The position numbers and the translations under genes were made by a program. Under the pieces are notes generated by a model. The model searched no databases. It worked only from the letters and a program-made list of their open reading frames with translations, and had not been told where the DNA came from. 64,000 nt of DNA from an uncultured Lachnospiraceae bacterium (GTDB taxonomy: Bacteria > Bacillota > Clostridia > Lachnospirales > Lachnospiraceae): NCBI GenBank assembly GCA_947382355.1, contig CANCYR010000001.1, positions 1 to 64,000 on the forward strand, in the 5' to 3' direction. Shown here piece after piece: positions 36,493-44,758 of this stretch; position 1 is the first letter of the stretch; each line of letters opens with the position of its first letter.

Positions 36493-37386
36493 ATGAAAAT
36501 TGTGATGACAGGCGCAACTGCATATATTGGAAGAAAGCTTTTAATCAGGCTGAAAGAAGAGGGTCATAAGGTGTATGCTCTTGTAAGGGAGAGCAGTGAT
36601 ATGGAACAGATAAAGGGAGTTGCAGAGGAAATCCTATGCTGCACTCCTTATTTGGAATTGTATGCAAAAATGAAGAAAATACAGCCGGAGGCCTATGTGA
36701 ATCTGGCAGGTTATTATTGCGGAACCCATACACCTGAAAAGATACCGCTTCTTTATGAAAGCAATTGCCTGCTGCCTGCATATGTGACGGATGCAGTTAT
36801 TGAGGCAGGCGGCACATATATGATACATACGGCATCGGTACAGCAGTGTTATATGGGAGAAGCATTTAATCCGTTGAATCTTTATGCAGCAACCAAACAA
36901 TCCTTTGAAAATGTGCTGCAATATTATACCTCTGTCCAATCAGTTTCCGGAATCGTATTGCAGCTTTTTGATACTTATGGGGCTGACGATACGAGAAATA
37001 AGGTATTTAATTTTGTACGGCGCATGAAGGAGGGGGAAAAGCTGCCCATGTCCCCGGGAGAGCAGAAAATGTATTTTTGTTATATAGATGATGTGGTGGA
37101 GGCTTATATAAGGGCTCTTGAATTGATACAGCAAAAAGAACCGGGATTTTATGATAAGTATGCAGTGAGGGGGAATGAACCCATCGGTTTAAAAACATTT
37201 ATCGAAAAATATATACAGTATACAGGACGCAATATAGTGCCAAAGTGGGGAGAGAGGGAGTATATGAAAAAAGAAATCATGGATCCTTCCGGCTATGGCA
37301 CGCCTGTTCCGGACTGGATTCCGAAGATTTCTTATGAGAAGGGAATACAGATGTGCGGGGATTATGATCTGGCACATGCTGATTGA
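36493..37386 (+). CDS. NAD(P)-dependent nucleotide-sugar reductase/epimerase (SDR)
   Basis: A 297-residue extended SDR. MTGATAYIGRK is the cofactor loop (the usual Gly-x-x-Gly-x-x-Gly has an Ala in the middle), TASVQQ and YAATK match the active-site Ser and YxxxK. It lies directly after the epimerase and before rfbH-like and rfbG-like genes, so it is a good candidate for the final 4-ketoreductase of a CDP-3,6-dideoxyhexose, as RfbJ, AscF or YerF are in known loci. Confidence 0.78.
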   Translation: MKIVMTGATAYIGRKLLIRLKEEGHKVYALVRESSDMEQIKGVAEEILCCTPYLELYAKMKKIQPEAYVNLAGYYCGTHTPEKIPLLYESNCLLPAYVTDAVIEAGGTYMIHTASVQQCYMGEAFNPLNLYAATKQSFENVLQYYTSVQSVSGIVLQLFDTYGADDTRNKVFNFVRRMKEGEKLPMSPGEQKMYFCYIDDVVEAYIRALELIQQKEPGFYDKYAVRGNEPIGLKTFIEKYIQYTGRNIVPKWGEREYMKKEIMDPSGYGTPVPDWIPKISYEKGIQMCGDYDLAHAD

Positions 37387-37458
37387 AATAAATATACCAG
37401 TTTAAAGGAATAAAAAGCAGTGTGAAAATTAAAGTACAGCATGAAAGGTGCCACAAAG

Positions 37459-38805
37459 ATGTTTGAAGGAATGAACGAATCAGAAGCAAGGCAGAAAATA
37501 TTAGAATCCGTAGCAGAATACTGCAGGACCTATCATAACACAGGAGAATACAAAACAGGAGACCGGATTCCCTATGCCAAAAGAGTTTATGATGAAGAAG
37601 AAATGGTGAATCTGGCAGACAGCGCATTGGAATTCTGGCTGACGGCAGGAAAATATACGGAGCGGTTTGAAAAGGAATTGGCCGATTATTTAGGAATAAA
37701 ATACTGCTCAGTAGTAAATTCCGGCTCTTCCGCCAATCTGCTGGCATTTATGGCTTTGACTTCTCCTCTTTTAGGGGAAAAGAGAGTAAAGCCGGGAGAC
37801 GAAATTATTACAGTGGCGGCAGGATTCCCAACTACAGTAACGCCTGTGCTCCAATACGGGGCAGTACCTGTTTTTGTAGATGTGACGATTCCACAATATA
37901 ATATTGATACATCCATGCTGAAAGAGGCTCTTTCAGAAAAAACAAAAGCCGTCATGATAGCCCATACGCTGGGAAACCCCTTTGATTTAAAGACAGTAAA
38001 GGAGTTTTGTCACAGCAACGGATTATGGCTTATAGAGGACAATTGCGACGCCCTGGGCAGCGCTTACCTGATGGACGGGGAATGGAAGCTCACAGGGACT
38101 ATGGGGGATATAGGCACTTCCAGCTTTTATCCGCCCCATCATATGACTATGGGAGAAGGCGGAGCAGTTTATACGGACAATCCGCTGTTAAATAAGATTA
38201 TCCGTTCCCTGCGCGACTGGGGAAGGGACTGTATCTGCCCTTCGGGAAAGGATAATCTGTGCGGCCACAGGTTTGATAAGCAATATGGACAGCTTCCTTT
38301 GGGATATGACCACAAGTACGTATATTCCCATTTTGGATATAACTTAAAGGCTACTGATTTGCAGGCGGCAGTAGGGTGCGCCCAGCTAAAGAAGCTTCCC
38401 GGCTTTGTGGAGGCAAGGAAAAAGAATTTTGCCTATTTATTGGAGAGACTCCAGGGGACAAAAGAGAAGCTCATATTGCCAAAGCCTTGTCCTGATTCAA
38501 AACCCAGCTGGTTTGGCTTTATGATTACATGCAGGGAAGGTATCGATAAAAATCAGATTGTCCGGTATCTGGAAGACCATGGAGTGCAGACCCGGATGCT
38601 TTTTGCGGGAAATCTGACCAAACAGCCCTGTTTTGATGAGATGCGCCGGGCGGGAACGGGCTATCGGGTGGCAGGGGAGCTTGTAAATACGGACCGAATC
38701 ATGCAGGATACCTTCTGGATAGGGGTATATCCGGGAATGAGCAGGGAAATGCTGGATTATATGGCGGATAAGATTTTGGAAGCATTGGAAAAGATAGAAA
38801 AATAA
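37459..38805 (+). CDS. rfbH: CDP-4-keto-6-deoxyglucose 3-dehydrase (E1)
   Basis: About 448 residues of the DegT/DnrJ aminotransferase fold. ATG 37459 is preferred (AAAGGTG eight bases upstream); ATG 37441 is possible. The PLP lysine is replaced by His227 in FYPPHHMTMGEGG, the mark of PMP-dependent 3-dehydrases. A [2Fe-2S] set is visible: Cys196, then Cys258-X-Cys260-X7-Cys268. It removes the 3-hydroxyl of CDP-4-keto-6-deoxyglucose together with a flavin/Fe-S reductase (E3, DdhD/AscD), but no E3 gene is in the window. The identification is firm; the final sugar is not. Confidence 0.92.
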   Translation: MFEGMNESEARQKILESVAEYCRTYHNTGEYKTGDRIPYAKRVYDEEEMVNLADSALEFWLTAGKYTERFEKELADYLGIKYCSVVNSGSSANLLAFMALTSPLLGEKRVKPGDEIITVAAGFPTTVTPVLQYGAVPVFVDVTIPQYNIDTSMLKEALSEKTKAVMIAHTLGNPFDLKTVKEFCHSNGLWLIEDNCDALGSAYLMDGEWKLTGTMGDIGTSSFYPPHHMTMGEGGAVYTDNPLLNKIIRSLRDWGRDCICPSGKDNLCGHRFDKQYGQLPLGYDHKYVYSHFGYNLKATDLQAAVGCAQLKKLPGFVEARKKNFAYLLERLQGTKEKLILPKPCPDSKPSWFGFMITCREGIDKNQIVRYLEDHGVQTRMLFAGNLTKQPCFDEMRRAGTGYRVAGELVNTDRIMQDTFWIGVYPGMSREMLDYMADKILEALEKIEK

Positions 38806-38847
38806 AATCCATGTGGCAACAGAAAGATATATGCAGGAGAGCGGAAT

Positions 38848-39909
38848 ATGACAGACAGCAGTTTTTATAAGGATAAGAAAATACTTTTAACAGGTCATAC
38901 AGGATTTAAGGGCACATGGATGTGCCATGTGTTAAAAGAAACGGGAGCCGAAGTAACCGGATATGCCCTAAGGCCTCCTACTGTTCCAAGCCTGTTTGAA
39001 TTAAGCGGCATAGAAAAGGAGATTTACTCTGTAGAAGGAGATATTCGCGACCTGAATCATTTAAGGCAGGTGTTTGAACAGGTGCAGCCGGAAATCGTCA
39101 TTCACATGGCTGCCCAGCCCATTGTGAGGGAATCTTATAAAAACCCCGTTTATACATATGACGTGAATGTGATGGGAACGGTGAACGTGCTGGAGTGTGT
39201 GAGGGAATGCAGTTCTGTTCGTTCCTTTTTAAATGTGACCACAGATAAAGTATATAAAAACAGAGAGTGGGAGTGGGGATATCGGGAAAATGAGGAATTA
39301 AACGGATATGACCCCTATTCCAACAGCAAATCCTGCTCAGAGCTTATAACAGAAAGCTACAAAAATTCTTTTTTTGGGGATGGCAGGGCTGCCATTTCTA
39401 CAGCAAGGGCAGGAAATGTAATCGGCGGAGGCGATTTTGCAACGGACAGGATTATACCGGACTGCCTTAGGGCAATCCGGGCAGGGAAGAAAATTGCCGT
39501 AAGAAATCCTCATTCCACAAGACCATACCAGCACGTGCTTGAGCCGGTCTTTGCTTATCTGCTCATTGCAAGGAAGCAATATGAGGACTTGAAATATGCC
39601 GGCAGCTACAATGTAGGGCCCGGGGAAGAATCCTGCCTTACTACAGAAGGAATGGTAACTGAATTTTGCAGCCGGTGGAACCAGGCGGCAGATGACAGCC
39701 TGACGTGGTATCAGGAGGGGGAAGCGGGGCCTCATGAAGCAGGTTTTCTAAAATTGGATTGTGCTAAAATCAAAAAGGATTTAGGCTGGAAGCCTAAATG
39801 GGATTCTAAAGAAATGATTGCAAGGACGGTGGAATGGATGTATGCGTATGTGCAGGGAGAGGATGTAGGCGAGGTAATGAAAAAGCAGATTGGGGAGTAT
39901 TTGAAATAG
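38848..39909 (+). CDS. rfbG: CDP-glucose 4,6-dehydratase
   Basis: A 353-residue SDR. GHTGFKGTWMCHVLKETGA is the N-terminal NAD loop with the GFKGTW signature typical of CDP-glucose dehydratases, and YDPYSNSK carries the catalytic YxxxK. It turns CDP-glucose into CDP-4-keto-6-deoxyglucose, the substrate of the preceding gene product. It starts after GCAGGAGAG. It is the last intact gene of the glycan island; scar DNA follows. Confidence 0.92.
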   Translation: MTDSSFYKDKKILLTGHTGFKGTWMCHVLKETGAEVTGYALRPPTVPSLFELSGIEKEIYSVEGDIRDLNHLRQVFEQVQPEIVIHMAAQPIVRESYKNPVYTYDVNVMGTVNVLECVRECSSVRSFLNVTTDKVYKNREWEWGYRENEELNGYDPYSNSKSCSELITESYKNSFFGDGRAAISTARAGNVIGGGDFATDRIIPDCLRAIRAGKKIAVRNPHSTRPYQHVLEPVFAYLLIARKQYEDLKYAGSYNVGPGEESCLTTEGMVTEFCSRWNQAADDSLTWYQEGEAGPHEAGFLKLDCAKIKKDLGWKPKWDSKEMIARTVEWMYAYVQGEDVGEVMKKQIGEYLK

Positions 39910-39994
39910 CTATATCCATTTTTATTCAACAAATAAACGAAACAACGAATAAAATGTCGTATTTTTTAGATATTTATAGTATATTATTTAAACA
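39910..39994. other. A+T-rich gap after the glycan island
   Basis: The 340-base stretch between rfbG and the toxin gene holds A+T-rich DNA (39910-39994), the 5' gene remnant, and the left end of the inverted-repeat element with two hairpins. No intact gene or clear promoter was seen. Confidence 0.6.
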
Positions 39995-40113
39995 GGAGTG
40001 TCAGCATAAATAAATTAGCAGAAGGTGGCAGACGTGATAAAGAGGTTCATATGCATTCCATATCCACAGTGCAGGATATGGATATAAAAGGTGATGTTGT
40101 TTTGCTGATGGAT
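39995..40113 (+). pseudogene. phosphoribosyltransferase remnant, 5' piece
   Basis: An open frame without a proper start that reads INKLAEGGRRDKEV, then ISTVQDMDIKGDVVLLMD. It stops matching where an inverted-repeat element begins. The continuation DVTTTGNSLYACKEIL lies at 41034 onward. Joined, they give VVLLMDDVTTTG, the PRPP-binding loop of ComF-like phosphoribosyltransferases. The N-terminal part of that gene is absent, so it was truncated as well as interrupted. Confidence 0.6.
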
Positions 40114-40186
40114 GAAAGCAGATAAGGATAAAATCCTAAAATTATGTTCAAAATTTGCGATATTGTCCATGGAAATAGTGAGCATC

Positions 40187-40240
40187 GGATTATGTCAGCC
40201 ATAATCCCAGCCTACAACCGGGCGACAGAAAATCTTCTGT
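40187..40240 (-). terminator. two hairpins downstream of the toxin gene
   Basis: Stem GGATTATG / CATAATCC at 40187-40207 and stem ACAGAA / TTCTGT at 40225-40240 lie just past the stop of the PIN gene on its strand. Neither is followed by a long T run, so termination is only suggested. Confidence 0.4.
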
Positions 40241-40250
40241 GAAATATGTA

Positions 40251-40664
40251 TTACATGATTTGCAAAAGGATTTCAGTTGGGGTAACCGCGGGAATACCAA
40301 AACCTTCAAAATCTCTTTTGTTTCGGGTGGCAATATAATCACAATGTATAGATTTGGCGCAAGTAGCAACAAGACAATCCTCGAAATCTTTTGCCTTTTT
40401 CTGAAATGCAATAAGAATATCATCGTTCGTAACACTGCATACTTTGACAATCTCCAAAAGTTTTCCGACCGCATTATATGCCAAATCAGTGCTATGGGTA
40501 TATTTTCTTACAAGATAGTAAATGTCGGTAACAGAAGATGCTGAAACAAAACCATCTATTTTGCGTTCTTCAAAAAGCTTCAGAAGCTTGTAAGAATTTT
40601 CTATAAAAGGTTCTCTTTCCAATAAAACATCAATAATTACGTTCGTATCACACATTATTTTCAT
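40251..40664 (-). CDS. PIN-domain toxin (VapC-like)
   Basis: A 137-residue PIN-domain protein. It starts KIMCDTNVIIDVLLER with the first conserved Asp, has a central VTDIYYLV, and a C-terminal KDFEDCLVATCA followed by ATRNKRDF, which supply the other acidic residues. PIN toxins are magnesium-dependent RNases, often cutting tRNA. The start overlaps the antitoxin gene by 17 bases, so the pair is cotranscribed and coupled. It lies inside a small inverted-repeat element. Confidence 0.88.
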   Translation of the reverse strand: MKIMCDTNVIIDVLLEREPFIENSYKLLKLFEERKIDGFVSASSVTDIYYLVRKYTHSTDLAYNAVGKLLEIVKVCSVTNDDILIAFQKKAKDFEDCLVATCAKSIHCDYIATRNKRDFEGFGIPAVTPTEILLQIM

Positions 40665-40875
40665 ATTTTAACAGACGCTCCTCTCTCAAAGAATCCATAT
40701 CTATATCAGAGGAAACACCGCCAAGCATTCCGCGCAGGGAATCCACTGCAGAAACTTGGGGATTTACAACTTTAGCAACCGTTTTTCCATTACGAGTAAT
40801 AAAGATATCTTCCTTGGCAATTAATTCAAGGTACTTTCCGAAATTAGCTTTAAATTCTGTCGCTGTAACAATCAT
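40648..40875 (-). CDS. Phd/YefM-like antitoxin
   Basis: A 75-residue protein starting at ATG 40875, placed by AAGGAGGA eight bases upstream; a longer frame to 40953 has no such site. It begins MIVTATEFKANFGKYLELIA, the Phd/YefM N-terminal DNA-binding fold, with DIFITRNGKTVAKV next. The C-terminal tail would wrap the PIN toxin. Such antitoxins repress their own promoter, which fits the consensus promoter just upstream. Confidence 0.88.
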   Translation of the reverse strand: MIVTATEFKANFGKYLELIAKEDIFITRNGKTVAKVVNPQVSAVDSLRGMLGGVSSDIDMDSLREERLLKYENNV

Positions 40876-40906
40876 AACTAAATCCTCCTTCATTTGAGTT
40901 ATTATT

Positions 40907-40935
40907 ATTATATGCGATTTTAGAGATAAAATCAA
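40907..40935 (-). promoter_or_regulatory. promoter of toxin-antitoxin operon
   Basis: On the minus strand TTGATT (40935-40930), a 17-base spacer and TATAAT (40912-40907), 31 bases before the antitoxin ATG. The short leader and the A+T-rich repeats (ATTATTATT) suit autoregulation. Confidence 0.7.
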
Positions 40936-41030
40936 TAAAATCGTGCGAAACAAGAAAAAGTAAGATTAAGATTCGTTCGATATATAGGAAAAATACTTTT
41001 GTATATTTTTATCCTTATCTGCTTTCAACC

Positions 41031-41207
41031 ATGGATGATGTAACAACAACTGGAAATTCCTTATATGCGTGTAAGGAAATATTATTGGAGCATGCAGCTG
41101 GGAAAGTGGAACAATGCATACCGCTCAATATGCAGTGGAGCAATATAAGCGGCTGGCATGTTATTATAGCAGGCTATTGGAATTCTCCTCAGGCAACAGG
41201 TATCTGA
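41031..41207 (+). pseudogene. phosphoribosyltransferase remnant, 3' piece
   Basis: A frame of 58 codons beginning MDDVTTTGNSLYACKEILLE, the PRPP-binding loop of a ComF-like phosphoribosyltransferase, then HAAGKVEQ, after which similarity to the family is lost. It is the downstream half of the gene split by the toxin-antitoxin element. It has no ribosome binding site of its own. Confidence 0.6.
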
Positions 41208-41320
41208 AAGATACAGGAAAAGCAACTGTCATAAAGAAGAAAGAGGATTTGGAAGTATTTTTAAACGATATATCAAAAGAACAGGTATTTGAACAGCTGT
41301 CCTTTGAGAATATTTACTAA
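41114..41320 (+). CDS. small hypothetical ORF, doubtful
   Basis: A 68-codon frame (MHTAQYAVEQYKRLACYYS... ending QLSFENIY) overlapping the end of the phosphoribosyltransferase remnant in another frame. The second half (KKKEDLEVFLNDISKEQVF) has protein-like amphipathic composition, but no ribosome binding site is visible and I do not recognise it. It may be the frameshifted end of a decayed gene. Confidence 0.25.
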   Translation: MHTAQYAVEQYKRLACYYSRLLEFSSGNRYLKDTGKATVIKKKEDLEVFLNDISKEQVFEQLSFENIY

Positions 41321-41333
41321 TATATTCTTCATG

Positions 41334-41500
41334 GCTAGTGTACTGACCTATTGATAATTAGCATAATCCCTTGTCTATTTTTTTATTGGACTGCGTTGTC
41401 GTCAGTTGACAATGGGTTCACATTGCCGCCTTCCTCCGCCTTGCCAATGAAAAAATATCCTGCGGCCTTATGCTAAATATCAATAGGTCAGCACACTAGC
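41334..41500. repeat. 167-bp palindromic MITE-like element
   Basis: Terminal inverted repeats of 33 bp with two mismatches (left arm starts GCTAGTGTACTGACCTATTG). Inside are nested complementary segments ATTGG/CCAAT and CAATG...CATTG. There is no coding frame. No clear target duplication is seen. It lies between the gene remnants and the PsiE-like gene, in a zone that already shows one insertion. Confidence 0.75.
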
Positions 41501-41535
41501 GTATAGCCAGAGTTAGCATACGGATATGTTGATAG

Positions 41536-41934
41536 CTAGCTTTCTTCTTCCGAAGAAGAATCTCTCTTTTCCGCCGCATGAAGATATCTGCGCGCAATGC
41601 ACAAAATCGCCACGCTGATTACCGCCACAAAATTCTCATAAGTAGTGGTAGTATCTACAATCATATGCCTTGCCACCACGAAGATAAGTATTTCCATAAC
41701 ATTGTCCGAAGTGGGACGGCAGAGCATTTTCAAAAACTCAATCCCTATGACTATGATAAATATATTATCCAGATAATGCCTGAGTGCAGATGTATCATTT
41801 AACATATCCTGAAAAATCTGAAAGTCTTTTATAAAACTAAAAACCGATAGCAGAATACCGGCAAATACAAAAAATGCCACAATCAGCTCCAGAATTTCAC
41901 AAGTTTTTTGAATTAATCTTTCCATTTTGTCCAT
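41536..41934 (-). CDS. PsiE-like small membrane protein
   Basis: A 132-residue protein with about four hydrophobic segments (IVAFFVFAGILLSVFSFI, NIFIIVIGIEFLKML, VMEILIFVVARHMIV, FVAVISVAILCIA) and a charged C-terminal tail. Length and the EFLKML and ARHMIV segments match the phosphate-starvation-inducible PsiE family, whose function is not known. The ATG is preceded by GGAGG. It is unlinked in function to the glycan genes on either side. Confidence 0.78.
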   Translation of the reverse strand: MDKMERLIQKTCEILELIVAFFVFAGILLSVFSFIKDFQIFQDMLNDTSALRHYLDNIFIIVIGIEFLKMLCRPTSDNVMEILIFVVARHMIVDTTTTYENFVAVISVAILCIARRYLHAAEKRDSSSEEES

Positions 41935-42005
41935 ATTTTACCTCCATAAACAAATTTTTAATTGCAGACAGGCGCAATCATAAGCAAACCCAATCATAAA
42001 CATAC

Positions 42006-43094
42006 TCAATCACAGGCAAACTCCTCAATCAGCCCAAACAGCTCCTCTTTGCTCCTTGGAATATAAATTCCTTCACAAGTCTCCTGAAGCTTTCTGAAAT
42101 ACTCCTCATAATCACATTTCTCATTAAAGGAATCCTCAGCCAGCGCATACAAAAAAACAATCCTGCTTTTGCTGTGAAACAATAGCTTCCCGGAAACACA
42201 TGCGGTAGAATAATAAGAAATAAGTACCTTGTCCTCCAGAATCCCATTAGCTATTGCTAACTCAAAAGGACAGGAGTCCTCATAAACAGAAATACTGCTG
42301 TCAAATTTATCATAAACACCTCTTGGATGCGGCTTTACAATAAAATTTTCATTTCCCGCCTTTTGAGAGATTTCATAAATAAGGCGCTGATAAGTTTGCG
42401 GATTTCCCATACCATTGGCAGTTCCCTGACCTAAAAATAGAAATTTCTCAGAAAAACTCCTGCTCTCAAAGTTAAAAATATTTTTAGCCGTTTCAATGAC
42501 CTTGTCAATGCTTTCAGAGGTTTTTTTAATCCGAATCTTATCAAATGAAATATCCGCTTCCGCCAGATATGGCTCGAACATATAAAGCTCATGCTCCATT
42601 TTGTGTATATCATAGCCCAAAAGCTTTTGATACAGCTTTTGCCCTGTTTCCGTATTTACAAAGGGAACAGGAGACTTGGTATAGCTGGCAAAACCGTCTT
42701 CAAAGCGGTGAAAACGGATGTTTCTGTTCTTGCGGATTAAGGTCTTTCCGATTTCCTTTACAATTTCATCGGGTACATGGGGGGAAGCATAATAGACATC
42801 TTCATAATCATCCAGCTTTCCGGTGAGGATTTTTCTTGTGACAGGATTGTAAAGGAAGCTTTCAAAAAAAGTAACGGCAGCAGATTTATAAGGATTTTTG
42901 ATTTTTCTTCCGTCAGCAAAAAGCACCTGATGAAAATAAGGCTTTAAACGCCCGCTCTTATAAACCTCTTCCAAATAGGGTGTCTTATCGGTGACGATTA
43001 AATCAATCTGCCTGTCCTTCAGATAAATTTCTTTCAGGAACAAAAATACCAGAAGATGATAGGTAGTGCTAACAATGCCCAATGTTTTTTTCAT
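42006..43094 (-). CDS. GT52/polysialyltransferase-like glycosyltransferase
   Basis: A 362-residue protein with the layout of GT52 or capsule alpha-glycosyltransferases. It opens LGIVSTTYHLLVFLFLKEIY and LIVTDKTPYLEEVY, then HRFEDGFASY, NFIVKPHPRG, and LISYYSTACVSGKLL, the phosphate-binding and donor-contact segments of the family. It is encoded two bases after the flippase gene on the minus strand, so both likely act on the same surface polysaccharide. The donor sugar is not clear; GT52 members often use CMP-sialic acid or UDP-sugars. Confidence 0.75.
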   Translation of the reverse strand: MKKTLGIVSTTYHLLVFLFLKEIYLKDRQIDLIVTDKTPYLEEVYKSGRLKPYFHQVLFADGRKIKNPYKSAAVTFFESFLYNPVTRKILTGKLDDYEDVYYASPHVPDEIVKEIGKTLIRKNRNIRFHRFEDGFASYTKSPVPFVNTETGQKLYQKLLGYDIHKMEHELYMFEPYLAEADISFDKIRIKKTSESIDKVIETAKNIFNFESRSFSEKFLFLGQGTANGMGNPQTYQRLIYEISQKAGNENFIVKPHPRGVYDKFDSSISVYEDSCPFELAIANGILEDKVLISYYSTACVSGKLLFHSKSRIVFLYALAEDSFNEKCDYEEYFRKLQETCEGIYIPRSKEELFGLIEEFACD

Positions 43095-43096
43095 AA

Positions 43097-44656
43097 TCAG
43101 CCTCTTTTCACAAAGCGTAATACAGTATCAAGAAGCATATCCCGCTCCCTTTTTCGAAATAGAAAAATAAAGTTGATGACGGCGCCTGTAATACCGCACA
43201 AAAGTACATTCAGAATCAGAATAAGCCAGCCGGTTGTGGGGATTACACGGTTAAAGCCCATAAATACTAAAATCATGCCAAGACTTACGGCGATATAACG
43301 GAATATAACCGGATAAAAAACAGTCTTTTTCAGCCCGAGGCAGTGTGCGGCATACATGGGAGTAAAGGTCATGTTTTTTATAATACCGAGTATAGTGGAA
43401 ATGCCTACAATATAGTACATTCCAAGGGTGGCAGCCGTATTGGTGGTTTCAATCAGCACAAGAACCGTTCCGGCAGATAATACCCCCATAATCAGCGTGA
43501 CGATGGAATTCCATTTCAGCTTGTTGACAACGGTGTATACATTAAAAAGCGGACTGATGGCTCCCCCTACGATAGTTCCAAACATAGTAAAAAGCGTAAG
43601 CGCATAAATAATGTTGGGGTCGTATAAGGATTGTGTCTTATTCAGCCATAAGGTGTAAAAGGAAACCCCGAAGGCCGCCATGAATGCCAGAGGAATATTG
43701 GCAAAAAAGCCTGTGAGCCGCATGGCGGAATTCAAATCCTCAGCCAGCTCCTTCCGGTCATTTTTGGCAAAGCTGATTGTCAGGGAAGGAGTGAACACGG
43801 CGGAAATGGTTTCGTAAAGCATATTGATGGCAGTCACCATGCTCTTTGAGGTTCCTACATAGCCCATTTCCGTAGGTCCGATGGCAAGATTGGCAATCAG
43901 GGTGTCTAAGCTGTTTGTAAGAAGCTGCCCTGTGCGCATTACCGTGTTCCAGATGCCGGCAGACAGGATTTCCAGCACCTTTTTTATCCGAAAGTGCCGG
44001 CGGCTTATTTCAATATCCGGCAGCAGTTTTTTTGTATAATAGATATAGGCGATAAGCAAATAGAGAGTGGAGGCCAAAGTGGCAATGCCCATGTAGCTCA
44101 CCCTGATGGGCAGGAAATAGAATACAAGAATCAAAAGCCCGCCCTTTAATATCTGGGATTCAATGGTGCGCATTGCCGTCAGATCCAGCCGGTTGGTGGC
44201 AAAGGTGGCAGTGCTGAAGGTAGTGCTTATGATAGTTACCATAAAATTTAAGAAAATGGCGGCAAATAATACTTTTACATCACTTAGCAGTTCCGGAGAA
44301 ATATTGATGAGTTTTTCCAACTGTAACACGATTATGGTAAGGGGCACAAAAAGAAAGCCGGCAATTGCCAGATTGGCATACATGACGGAATTAAAATATT
44401 GATTTGCTCCTTCCATGTCCTTTTGGTGGATTTTCACCGTAATAAAGCGTCCTGCCATGGAATTTAGCGCCATGGCGGCAATGGAAGCAAAATTTACAAA
44501 CTGATTTGCCATTTCCAAAAATCCGTTTGCTTCAATCCCAAGTGAATTGATAAGTTTAGGAGCAAGAACAAAGCTTACGCCCATGCTGACCAGACAGGAA
44601 AGCAGGCTTGCCACCATATTTACAACAATTTGTTTATTTTTATTTGTATCTGACAT
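43097..44656 (-). CDS. Wzx-type polysaccharide flippase
   Basis: A 519-residue integral membrane protein with 12 or more hydrophobic helices, for example VVNMVASLLSCLVSMGVSFV, YMGIATLASTLYLLIAYIYY and LILILNVLLCGITGAVINF. The pattern and LINSLGIEANGFLEMANQF fit the MATE/Wzx lipid-linked oligosaccharide flippases. It would move undecaprenyl-linked repeat units across the membrane. It has its own consensus promoter and forms an operon with the GT52-like gene. Confidence 0.87.
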   Translation of the reverse strand: MSDTNKNKQIVVNMVASLLSCLVSMGVSFVLAPKLINSLGIEANGFLEMANQFVNFASIAAMALNSMAGRFITVKIHQKDMEGANQYFNSVMYANLAIAGFLFVPLTIIVLQLEKLINISPELLSDVKVLFAAIFLNFMVTIISTTFSTATFATNRLDLTAMRTIESQILKGGLLILVFYFLPIRVSYMGIATLASTLYLLIAYIYYTKKLLPDIEISRRHFRIKKVLEILSAGIWNTVMRTGQLLTNSLDTLIANLAIGPTEMGYVGTSKSMVTAINMLYETISAVFTPSLTISFAKNDRKELAEDLNSAMRLTGFFANIPLAFMAAFGVSFYTLWLNKTQSLYDPNIIYALTLFTMFGTIVGGAISPLFNVYTVVNKLKWNSIVTLIMGVLSAGTVLVLIETTNTAATLGMYYIVGISTILGIIKNMTFTPMYAAHCLGLKKTVFYPVIFRYIAVSLGMILVFMGFNRVIPTTGWLILILNVLLCGITGAVINFIFLFRKRERDMLLDTVLRFVKRG

Positions 44657-44724
44657 AAATTAAAGAATCCTTTTCCAGCCTTCATGTTTTCCATAATATT
44701 GTGGAATACTAATTGAATCATCAA

Positions 44725-44753
44725 ATTATAACACATTGAAAAATAACTGGCAA
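44725..44753 (-). promoter_or_regulatory. promoter of flippase operon
   Basis: On the minus strand TTGCCA (44753-44748), a 17-base spacer and TATAAT (44730-44725), about 70 bases before the flippase ATG. Confidence 0.75.
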
Positions 44754-44758
44754 ATAAT

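Larger units (their letters stand above)
40108..41036. mobile_element. inverted-repeat element carrying a toxin-antitoxin pair
   Basis: A perfect 20-bp inverted repeat (GAAAGCAGATAAGGATAAAA at 40114-40133, its complement at 41007-41026) encloses the PIN and Phd-like genes. The repeat extends to 24 bp with one mismatch if the outer four bases are counted. The interval is flanked by ATGGAT at 40108-40113 and 41031-41036. Depending on where the ends are placed, this is a 6-bp target duplication or a 2-bp AT duplication; both restore the same phosphoribosyltransferase frame. No transposase is inside, so it would move in trans. Confidence 0.75.

Noticed and set aside
41334-41500. CRISPR array or tRNA in the scar zone
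   Set aside because: There is one inverted pair only, with no regularly spaced direct repeats and no cloverleaf; it is a palindromic repeat.
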